NCBI GenBank assembly: GCA_046297095.1
Contig: JBKCNS010000008.1
Span: forward strand, 1-16,946
DNA length: 16,946 nt
Reading direction: 5' to 3'
From: JBBATK01 sp046297095
GTDB taxonomy: Bacteria > Bacteroidota > Ignavibacteria > Kapaibacteriales > NICIL-2
A model generated the notes under the pieces. It was given only the letters and a program-made list of their open reading frames with translations. It was not told the origin of the DNA and made no database searches. A program made the translations under genes and the position numbers. Of the stretch, positions 6,815 through 12,455 are shown piece after piece. Position 1 is the first letter of the stretch; each line of letters opens with the position of its first letter.

Positions 6815-6846
6815 TTTGGCACGAGGCCTGTAATAGTCTATCTTCG
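6815..6846 (+). promoter_or_regulatory. Candidate promoter(s) of the TPR histidine kinase
   Basis: Two overlapping readings exist. TGGCACG at 6817-6823 with CTGTA at 6828-6832 is a sigma-54-like element with a perfect -24 block, a weak -12 (GT for GC) and correct 10-nt spacing; it predicts a start near 6843. Alternatively TTTG (6815-6818), a 20-bp spacer and TATCTTCG (6839-6846) resemble the Bacteroidota vegetative -33/-7 boxes (TTTG and TAnnTTTG, one mismatch). The sequence does not decide between them. Confidence 0.45.
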
Positions 6847-6862
6847 CATGCGGGAAAACAAC

Positions 6863-6929
6863 AAAAGGCCGGCGTTCTTGAACGGCCCTTGGCATCGCAC
6901 GTAGGAAGGCGCAATGCTACCGTGTGATG
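6863..6929 (+). promoter_or_regulatory. Two hairpins in the kinase 5' leader
   Basis: AAGGCC near 6865-6870 and GGCCCTT near 6884-6890 flank a smaller GTT/AAC stem, forming a bulged hairpin. A second stem pairs CATCGCAC (6893-6900) with GTGTGATG (6922-6929) over 8 bp with one G-U. Both precede the ATG at 6958. A six-codon open frame (MELHLE, 6927-6947) begins inside the second stem. No known riboswitch class is recognised. Confidence 0.4.
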
Positions 6930-6957
6930 GAACTCCATTTAGAATGAGCACAACCAC

Positions 6958-9042
6958 ATGCTCTTGGAAATTGTAACAGACGGCAATGTTCCGGAAGAGC
7001 AGATTCAATCTCTGCTTGAAGGAACCACCACAGACCACCAGCGTGTGGATGTGCTTAATGCCGAGGCAAGAAAGATTCGCACGGCCCAGCCCCACGAAGC
7101 CCTTGCGCTGTCTCTGCGCGCTAAAGAATTAGCCAGCTCCATTACCTATCCCGACGGTGTTGCCGAAGCACTCTCTACGTCCGGCCGCACGCGCGTACTA
7201 CTGGCTCAATATGAAGAAGCTCTCGAGGAACTGCACAGAGCTTACGCACATTACGAGGAGCGCAACGACAATCCCGGCATTGCATCGCTGTGCATGACCA
7301 TTGCGGGCACCTTATTTCGCCTAACTCAGCACGACCGCGCGCTGGAATATCTAAGCAGAGCGCTGCTGATTTTTGAAGAGCAGAACGACAAACGCGGCAT
7401 GGCCGGCGCGCTGTCGAACATGGCCACCACCTACCAGATTGTAGGCAGAAACGACTTAGCACTCGAGCACCTGCTGCGCGCACTCGATGTGCAAGAAGAG
7501 ATTCAAGACCGCACCGGTATTGCCATCACGGCGAATAATATCGGCGGCTTGTATGGCAGGCTGGGTCACAACGAAACCGCGCTCACCTACGTGATGCAAG
7601 CATTAGCGTGGTTTAGGGAAACAAACTCCGAGCTGGATGTATCCAAGTGTTTGTGTAATGTTGGGGACTTGCTTGCGCAAGAAGGCCGATACGACGAAGC
7701 AATAGATTATCATGCCGAGGCTCTGCGCAAAGCTCGCGTGCTCAACGATCAACAAAATCTGATCTCCACTATTCTCTCGGTGGGAAGAGTACATGCCATG
7801 CAAGACGATGTAGCCACGGGGCTGTCGTATTTCGCCACAGCGCTGCGCCTATCGCGGGATATCAACGACCGTCACAACGAGCTGGAGTCTCTGCGACGTA
7901 TAGGTGTGATGTATCATCGCCGCGCCGATGCCGAGCGAGCGCTACAGTATTTCGAGGCAGCGCGTGAGCTTGCGGCCACCATGGGCGCAAAGGACGATGA
8001 AGCCGACGTATCGGAGTTGTTGTCTCGCTGCTATGAATCCATGCAGGAGTACGACCGCGCGCTTGAGGCGTTCAAGCAGGCCGTTCAGCTTCGCAACGAA
8101 ATTCTTGCACAGGAAAAAGAGAAACTTGTTTCGGTGATGGAGGTGCGTTTCAATGTGGAACGTGCCGCTCGCGACCGCGAGATCTATCGCTTGCGCAATG
8201 TAGAGCTTGCCGATGCCATTGCATCTCTGCAGGAAAACTCGGACATGCTGAGTGCAGCGTACATGGATATTGAGCAGCAGCAAAAGGTGACCAACAGCAT
8301 CAACCTTGAGCTGGAAAAAGCCAATGCCATGCTTCACGAGCTCAATAGGGAAAAGAATGATTTGCTGGGTGTGGTGTCTCACGACATCAAGAATTTTATC
8401 GCCGGTATAAAGCTCTCGGCAGAGAGCATGCGTTTACATCAGAAGACCCGCGACGACGCTATTCTGCAGAAAGCAGCCGAGCGCATTATAGCCGGCGCCA
8501 ACGACATCAGTCATCTGATCGCCAGCCTTCTGGACAATAACGCTCTGGAAACCGGCAAGCTTTCCTTTAGCTTCGAGAAAGTAAACGTCACAGAGCTCTG
8601 TGCCGATCTGCTCGATGCATACCGTCCGAACCTGGAGAGCAAGAGGCTGCGAGTAACAGCCGTTGCAGACTTCGACTACTATGCACGCGCCGATCGCATG
8701 AGGCTGAAGGCGTCGCTTGATAACCTAGTTTCGAATGCGGTAAAGTACTCGCCCGTCGGCAGGCAGATTAGCATTATGCTCAGTCAATCCGGTGGTATGG
8801 TGCGCGTCGAGGTAAGCGATGAGGGAGCAGGCTTCACCGAAGAGGATAAGAAATTACTGTTCCAAAAGTTCGCGCGTTTGAGCGCTCGGCCCACGGCAGG
8901 CGAAAGTTCTACGGGCTTGGGGCTATCCATTACAAAGAAAATTGTGGACCACATGGGTGGCAGCATTTCTCTGCAAAGCGAGCCGGGCAAGGGCTCTACA
9001 TTCACTCTGGATATTCCGGTATGGCTAGAGGAAGCGAAGTAG
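6958..9042 (+). CDS. Soluble TPR-repeat sensor histidine kinase
   Basis: This is a predicted cytoplasmic histidine kinase of 694 residues with no transmembrane segment. About eight tetratricopeptide-like repeats with a 40-residue period run from about residue 60 to 385 (for example NPGIASLCMTIAGTLF, RGMAGALSNMATTYQ, TGIAITANNIGGLYG). A coiled coil follows (about 385-465). The dimerisation/phosphoacceptor helix has His475 in VVSHDIKN. The ATP-binding domain has the N box around Asn593 (DNLVSNAVKYS), the G1 box DEGAGF (621-626), an F-box-like LLFQKFARL and the G2 box GLGLSI (653-658). All catalytic motifs are intact. The TPRs probably sense a protein or peptide. No receiver domain is attached and no response regulator is adjacent. 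The downstream STAS gene, 128 bp away, is a plausible but unproven partner. No Shine-Dalgarno at the chosen ATG. Confidence 0.94.
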   Translation: MLLEIVTDGNVPEEQIQSLLEGTTTDHQRVDVLNAEARKIRTAQPHEALALSLRAKELASSITYPDGVAEALSTSGRTRVLLAQYEEALEELHRAYAHYEERNDNPGIASLCMTIAGTLFRLTQHDRALEYLSRALLIFEEQNDKRGMAGALSNMATTYQIVGRNDLALEHLLRALDVQEEIQDRTGIAITANNIGGLYGRLGHNETALTYVMQALAWFRETNSELDVSKCLCNVGDLLAQEGRYDEAIDYHAEALRKARVLNDQQNLISTILSVGRVHAMQDDVATGLSYFATALRLSRDINDRHNELESLRRIGVMYHRRADAERALQYFEAARELAATMGAKDDEADVSELLSRCYESMQEYDRALEAFKQAVQLRNEILAQEKEKLVSVMEVRFNVERAARDREIYRLRNVELADAIASLQENSDMLSAAYMDIEQQQKVTNSINLELEKANAMLHELNREKNDLLGVVSHDIKNFIAGIKLSAESMRLHQKTRDDAILQKAAERIIAGANDISHLIASLLDNNALETGKLSFSFEKVNVTELCADLLDAYRPNLESKRLRVTAVADFDYYARADRMRLKASLDNLVSNAVKYSPVGRQISIMLSQSGGMVRVEVSDEGAGFTEEDKKLLFQKFARLSARPTAGESSTGLGLSITKKIVDHMGGSISLQSEPGKGSTFTLDIPVWLEEAK

Positions 9043-9125
9043 ATCGGGCACAGGAACCGAGTGCTATAGCTGCAGCTGCTTAGGCAATTCGTTCACCACT
9101 CTCCCGCGCTTCGTTCGAAACTTTC

Positions 9126-9133
9126 TATTTTTG
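9126..9133 (+). promoter_or_regulatory. Candidate -7 box of the STAS gene
   Basis: TATTTTTG is a perfect match to the Bacteroidota vegetative -7 consensus TAnnTTTG and lies 37 bp before the STAS start codon. No clear TTTG -33 box is found (TTCG around 9108-9113 is the nearest match). If real, the STAS gene can be expressed independently of the kinase. Confidence 0.45.
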
Positions 9134-9170
9134 CCCAGTGGTTTTCCTTTGATCTACAATTGCTTTGCAT

Positions 9171-9527
9171 ATGAAATTCTCTCTGGAACAAGATGACAAC
9201 GTGGTGGTGTTTACCATCAATGAACAGAAGCTGGATTCGCTGGTTGCTCCGGACCTTAAAGCCGAGCTGCTGATTCTGTGCCAGCCCACCATCGATGCAC
9301 TTGTGATCGACCTTTCGAATATCGACTACGCAGACAGCACCGGCCTTAGCTGCTTGCTTCTTGCGCATCGCCAGCTGAAGGATCACGACGTTCCGGTGAT
9401 TCTCGTAGGCGTACGCGAAACCGTTCGCAACCTGCTTCGCATCTCCCAGATGGAATGGCTCTTTACTTTCTTCGATACCAAGGAGCAAGCCTTTAGTGAT
9501 ATGCAGGAAGACGACGGGCAGGACTAA
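9171..9527 (+). CDS. STAS-domain protein, anti-sigma factor antagonist-like
   Basis: The product is a 118-residue single STAS domain of the SpoIIAA/RsbV type. Proteins of this type bind an anti-sigma or switch protein when unphosphorylated and release it when a conserved serine is phosphorylated. The strand-helix pattern starts with SLEQDDNVVVFTINE, and LVIDLSNIDYADSTGLSCLL carries the phosphorylatable Ser56 in the canonical DSTGL loop. The C-terminal part, VPVILVGVRETVRNLLRISQ, completes the fold, and the tail is acidic. The ATG at 9171 is preferred over a TTG two codons earlier. It follows the histidine kinase in the same direction. No RsbW-like kinase or PP2C phosphatase is in the window, so the switch partner is unknown. 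Confidence 0.9.
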   Translation: MKFSLEQDDNVVVFTINEQKLDSLVAPDLKAELLILCQPTIDALVIDLSNIDYADSTGLSCLLLAHRQLKDHDVPVILVGVRETVRNLLRISQMEWLFTFFDTKEQAFSDMQEDDGQD

Positions 9528-9620
9528 CCTCATTACGCCCGGCGGAGAGTGTTGATGTAAACGGTATTCTAAACTCTTGACGTAAGCTATTGGTTCAACC
9601 TGCCGCTACAACAAAACATG

Positions 9621-9658
9621 AAAAAAAAGAGTGTCGTTTTTGCGACACTCTTTTTTTT
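9621..9658. terminator. Perfect bidirectional intrinsic terminator
   Basis: Two 16-base arms, A8-GAGTGTCG (9621-9636) and CGACACTC-T8 (9643-9658), are perfectly complementary around a 6-nt loop (TTTTTG). It has a GC-containing 8-bp core and eight T on either strand, so it should end transcription from both the STAS gene (+) and the GPx gene (-). Confidence 0.93.
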
Positions 9659-9709
9659 GAGGCTAAGTGTTCTTGGCGCGGAGCTCAACGAACGGGGAAG
9701 GTTGTAAAA

Positions 9710-9757
9710 CTGACAACTACGCTGACAGCCACACTCACAACTACCCTGAACACCGCA
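9710..9757. repeat. Degenerate 12-bp tandem repeat, four units
   Basis: Four consecutive units are CTGACAACTACG, CTGACAGCCACA, CTCACAACTACC and CTGAACACCGCA; units 1 and 3 are the closest (24-bp periodicity). It lies between the terminator and the GPx stop. It is non-coding as far as I can tell. Confidence 0.65.
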
Positions 9758-9785
9758 TTGGCACTGGGTTTCGAGGAAAGAAGAA

Positions 9786-10346
9786 TTACTTCAGCGCAGA
9801 CTCGATATCTGCCATGAGTTCGGCACTATCGGGCTTGACGCGGCTCTTGTAGCGCTTTACAATGTTGCCCTTTTTGTCCACCAGAAACTTCTCGAAGTTC
9901 CATGATACTTCGCCAGCCGGCGAGCCTGCACCATGATCGGCGGTGAGCTTTGCATAAAGCGGATGAATGTCGTGGCCGTAGGCAGACACTTTAGAGAACA
10001 TGGGGAAGGTAACGCTGTATTTGGAGCTGCAGAATTTCAGAATCTCCGCATCGGTGCCGGGTTCCTGCGAGCCAAAGTTGTTTGCGGGAAATCCTAGCAC
10101 CACTAAACCTTTGTCCTTATACTTTTCGTGGAGCTTCTGAAGGCCCTCGTATTGCGGTGTGTAGCCGCACTCCGATGCAACGTTGACTATAAGTAGCGCC
10201 TTGCCTTTGTAAGAAGAAAGCGATACGTCTTTACCGTGAATGTCTTTGACGGTGATATCGTACAATGAAGTTGGAGCCATGGCTTGTGCTTTATGTGTTG
10301 AAGAAAAAACTACCGTCAGCGCAACGAGCGCGATGAGAATTCGCAT
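9786..10346 (-). CDS. Exported Cys-type glutathione peroxidase family protein
   Basis: The protein is a thiol-dependent peroxidase of the GPx fold. A signal peptide, MRILIALVALTVVFSSTHKA with AQA cleavage after about residue 22, predicts periplasmic location. The active site is complete: Cys60 in NVASECGYT, Gln94 in FGSQEPG, and Trp149-Asn150 in SWNFEKF. Cys60 replaces the selenocysteine of animal enzymes. The loop that often reads FPCNQF has Ala88 (FPANNF), so that position cannot supply a resolving Cys; Cys106 in EILKFC is the remaining candidate. Start ATG at 10346 has GGGAG 9 nt upstream. An upstream in-frame start would spoil the signal peptide. The length of 186 fits. It probably reduces peroxides with thioredoxin-like donors rather than glutathione. 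Confidence 0.93.
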   Translation of the reverse strand: MRILIALVALTVVFSSTHKAQAMAPTSLYDITVKDIHGKDVSLSSYKGKALLIVNVASECGYTPQYEGLQKLHEKYKDKGLVVLGFPANNFGSQEPGTDAEILKFCSSKYSVTFPMFSKVSAYGHDIHPLYAKLTADHGAGSPAGEVSWNFEKFLVDKKGNIVKRYKSRVKPDSAELMADIESALK

Positions 10347-10458
10347 ACAGTGTTCTCCCTGCAGGTATGGAAAAGAAAGAGCATAATGATGTGCTATGAA
10401 CTGCAAGACGCCGCAGGCCCTGTGGTATTGTGGTGCAGCCGGCGGCCCATGTTGTGTC

Positions 10459-11448
10459 TTAAGCCAGCGCCGAGCGCAGTGCTTGGATGTAGGATTGCAG
10501 TGTTGTTTGATCCACCATTGTAGACGAGGTGCGCGCAGCCTGCTCCAAGTGGCTCAGGGCGGCAGAGAAATCGTGCATCGAAGCCGATGCAGCTCCAAGC
10601 ACAAAGAAGCGCAAGCCTTCTCTGTTTATATCGCTCATGGGTTGGGCCAAGGCTTCAATGGCAAGCTCGAACTGATCGGTGGCCAGCGCGCTTTGTGCAT
10701 AGCGAAGCGCCGCAAACTCGCGCTGCTCCACAGCCAAAGCCGGGGAGTGCCGTAGCGGTTCCATCACGGTCATGGTAAGCGAATGATCGCCGGCCGAGAA
10801 TGCCGTCATTCCACGGTGATAGGCCGTCCAGTGATCATCGGGCGCCAGCTGCTGCTGCTTGTTCAACAGCTGCATGTTACGCTCGCGTTTTTCCGCACTA
10901 ACATTACGGTAGCCGTCGTGATAGATTATTACATCGGTGTCTTCTATGGTAAATCCGGCTTCGTTGATGGCATCCGACACTTGCTCGTGAATGATGCCGC
11001 GAAAGCGAATTGCGGGATGCCGCCTAAACAGGCGCGGGTAGCGATGTTCAATACTTTCTTCGGTGGTGTTGCTTAACGCGCTTACAATGCGCACGCGATA
11101 GCCACCCACCTGCTCCGCATTAGGCAGCGACCAAATAATCTCTCTTGAATCTTTATCAAGGTACTCATCGGCATCAATCACCAACACGAAGTCTGTACGC
11201 ATGTATGCCAATGCCGCGTTGCGGGCATCGGAGAAGTTGTCGTTCCAGGGATGGAAATACAGCTCTGCTCCCATGCGCGTAGCCACACGCGGTGTGTCGT
11301 CCGTGGAACCGGTGTCCACCACCACCACCTGATCTACCACGCCGCGCAGAGATTGCAGTGTGGTGCCCAGCGTTTCTTCCGCATTTTTCACGATAATGGA
11401 TGCACCTACCGTGGGAGCATGCGGAGCACGATGTTGTACAATAGACAT
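10459..11448 (-). CDS. Family 2 glycosyltransferase with helical-repeat C-terminus
   Basis: A GT-A-fold glycosyltransferase occupies the first ~220 residues. TVGASIIVKNAEETLGTTL is the nucleotide-binding start, VVVVDTGSTDDT (41-52) follows, and DADE at 92-95 supplies the metal-binding Asp-X-Asp. The middle segment RLFRRHPAIRFRGIIHEQV is typical of the SunS/WcaA-like subgroup. The last ~110 residues (WTAYHRGMTAFSAGDHSLTM onward) look like TPR-style helical pairs, often seen in this subgroup and possibly binding the acceptor. The product is 329 residues with no membrane segment. The start at 11448 is chosen because a longer frame (to 11520) would run through the rpsU terminator. No Shine-Dalgarno. 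Substrate unknown; protein or lipid-linked glycan are both possible. Confidence 0.88.
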   Translation of the reverse strand: MSIVQHRAPHAPTVGASIIVKNAEETLGTTLQSLRGVVDQVVVVDTGSTDDTPRVATRMGAELYFHPWNDNFSDARNAALAYMRTDFVLVIDADEYLDKDSREIIWSLPNAEQVGGYRVRIVSALSNTTEESIEHRYPRLFRRHPAIRFRGIIHEQVSDAINEAGFTIEDTDVIIYHDGYRNVSAEKRERNMQLLNKQQQLAPDDHWTAYHRGMTAFSAGDHSLTMTVMEPLRHSPALAVEQREFAALRYAQSALATDQFELAIEALAQPMSDINREGLRFFVLGAASASMHDFSAALSHLEQAARTSSTMVDQTTLQSYIQALRSALA

Positions 11449-11469
11449 ACGGGCGCTGTTGGGTTGCAG

Positions 11470-11507
11470 AAAATAAAAAAGCAGATGCCACCGGGGGTAA
11501 CATCTGC
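11470..11507 (-). terminator. Intrinsic terminator of the rpsU operon
   Basis: Read on the minus strand, GCAGATG (11507-11501) pairs with CATCTGC (11487-11481) over 7 bp around a 13-nt loop that can add a CC/GG step. It is followed at once by TTTTTTATTTT (11480-11470). It lies 47 bp past the bS21 stop and 22 bp before the GT2 start, separating the two. Confidence 0.88.
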
Positions 11508-11527
11508 TACATATGTGCAAGAACCGT

Positions 11528-11553
11528 GCCGTTCCCCGAGGGGAAACTGCGGC
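11528..11553 (-). promoter_or_regulatory. Hairpin directly after the rpsU stop codon
   Basis: GCCG (11528-11531) with CGGC (near 11550-11553), and TTCC with GGAA inside, form a GC-rich stem-loop abutting the stop codon, with no U-tract. With the terminator just beyond, it may protect the 3' end of the mRNA. Role inferred. Confidence 0.45.
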
Positions 11554-11748
11554 TTACTCTTGTTCCATTTGCATGCGCTGCTGGCGGCGTACCGCTTTCA
11601 TGTGCGCAAGGCGGTTTTCGATAGACGGCTTCACGAAGAATGCGCGAGCTTTGAATTCGCGAAGAACGCCGCTGCGCTCATATTTCTTCTTGAAACGGCG
11701 CAGAGCGCGGTCGATCGACTCGTTTCCTTGAATGGTTACTCCAATCAC
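11554..11748 (-). CDS. rpsU: Small ribosomal subunit protein bS21
   Basis: bS21 sits at the 30S platform near the anti-Shine-Dalgarno end of 16S rRNA and helps translation initiation. The 64-residue basic protein begins MIGVTIQGNESIDRALRRF, followed by KKKYERSGVLREFKARAFF and VKPSIENRL, a close fit to the family. The tail (QQRMQMEQE) is Gln/Met-rich. The start codon is GTG (11746-11748), with AAAAGGA about 7 nt upstream. It follows the SH3/Tudor-like gene by 39 bp on the same strand and ends in its own terminator, so the two form a short operon. In Bacteroidota bS21 is linked to occlusion of the anti-SD and to its own translational control (established elsewhere). Whether that holds here is not shown. 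Confidence 0.96.
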   Translation of the reverse strand: MIGVTIQGNESIDRALRRFKKKYERSGVLREFKARAFFVKPSIENRLAHMKAVRRQQRMQMEQE

Positions 11749-11787
11749 GTTGAATCCTTTTATGAAATGAATTGAATAATTGATTTC

Positions 11788-12240
11788 TTACAAGTTCTCT
11801 ACAAGACGCTTCTCTTTGCTCTTCTCAAAGAGTACCACGATAGCGTTACCGCCATTGGTCATAATCTCTTTGGCGCGAACAATACCTACATCATCCCACA
11901 TTTTGTGATAGATCACGTCGCCTACATCATACACCTTCTTCGGTGAATACGGCTTCGAGTCTTCGCGAGAGATGCGGATGTCGAACGTTTTGTTCTTCTC
12001 TTGCTGCGCTTGAATGGCATCAAGATTAATAAGCTGCGAGTGGTGGCTCACCGTGCAACGAGCCCAGATCATGCGTCCGGCCTCTTGCTCAATGGGTTCG
12101 CCCATCAGCTCGTGCTTTGTTTCGCGCATCAAAAAGGGAGAATACACGGTGATGTATTTCGCCTTGCGTGTGCGCTTCTTTTCAGTCTTTTCAACTACTA
12201 CTTCTTCGCCGTCTGTAGCCTTAGCTTTCGCCTTCGCCAT
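11788..12240 (-). CDS. Small basic protein with C-terminal SH3/Tudor-like domain, co-transcribed with rpsU
   Basis: The protein has 150 residues. The N-terminus is a Lys/Ala-rich low-complexity tail (MAKAKAKATDGEEVVVEKTE then KKRTRKAK). The middle part, containing YSPFLMRETKHELMGEPIEQ and MIWARCTVSHHSQLINLDAI, is not recognised. The last ~47 residues (YDVGDVIYHKMWDDVGIVRA to VVLFEKSKEKRLVENL) resemble the small beta-barrel of CarD and of the PcrA/UvrD C-terminal Tudor domain, both of which bind RNA polymerase. This is a pattern judgement, not a search result. The start at 12240 is preferred because AAGGA lies 5 nt upstream; an ATG two codons earlier overlaps that site. It has a strong -7 box 36 bp upstream and is 39 bp ahead of rpsU. 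An RNA- or RNA-polymerase-associated role is inferred. Confidence 0.82.
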   Translation of the reverse strand: MAKAKAKATDGEEVVVEKTEKKRTRKAKYITVYSPFLMRETKHELMGEPIEQEAGRMIWARCTVSHHSQLINLDAIQAQQEKNKTFDIRISREDSKPYSPKKVYDVGDVIYHKMWDDVGIVRAKEIMTNGGNAIVVLFEKSKEKRLVENL

Positions 12241-12275
12241 GTACATCCTTATGGGGTATGAACTTAAATGGACTG

Positions 12276-12283
12276 CAAAGGTA
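12276..12283 (-). promoter_or_regulatory. -7 box for the SH3-like gene/rpsU operon
   Basis: On the minus strand TACCTTTG matches the Bacteroidota vegetative -7 consensus TAnnTTTG perfectly and lies 35 bp before the ATG, leaving a leader of about 30 nt. The -33 region is not clearly conserved. Confidence 0.55.
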
Positions 12284-12414
12284 CCACTTTTCTGTGGAAA
12301 ACCATGCACGATTTCAACAACAAGCTTTGTGGGTGTGTTTATCGTTGTGCTTTCTGCAGGCTTAGCCGGTGGTGCAAGAGCACGTCTATTCACCGGATCG
12401 ATTCTGATTTCTCT

Positions 12415-12435
12415 TAAAAAACAGCGCAATTCGCT
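12415..12435 (-). terminator. Weak terminator after tolC
   Basis: On the minus strand AGCG-AATTG-CGCT is a 4-bp stem followed by G and six T (12420-12415). A second small hairpin overlaps the tolC stop and is followed by GCGTTTTT. Together they may end the exporter transcript. Each is weak on its own. Confidence 0.4.
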
Positions 12436-12455
12436 TAAAAACGCAGCTTTCAAGC

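Larger units (their letters stand above)
9528..9785. other. Convergent intergenic region, STAS gene / GPx gene
   Basis: This 258-bp gap between two convergent genes holds the perfect terminator (9621-9658) and a 12-bp degenerate tandem repeat (9710-9757). Small open frames over it mostly translate the repeat as Thr/Leu runs and have no ribosome binding site or family resemblance. I see no gene here. Confidence 0.6.

Noticed and set aside
9590..9817. Small plus-strand frame with a Thr/Leu repeat
   Set aside because: It runs through the terminator hairpin and the 12-bp repeat and overlaps the end of the GPx gene. The protein repeat is only the DNA repeat translated.
10400..10458. GC-rich inverted repeat between the GT2 stop and the GPx start as a terminator
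   Set aside because: GCCGC/GCGGC arms are short and far apart and no U-tract follows, so it is not supported.
11449..11520. Longer N-terminus of the GT2 glycosyltransferase starting at 11520
   Set aside because: The extra 24 codons cross the rpsU terminator stem and U-tract, and the family fold starts after the internal Met at 11448.
12241..12453. N-terminal extension of the SH3-like protein to 12453
   Set aside because: It would run through the -7 box at 12276-12283 and up to the tolC stop. The Shine-Dalgarno before 12240 marks the real start.
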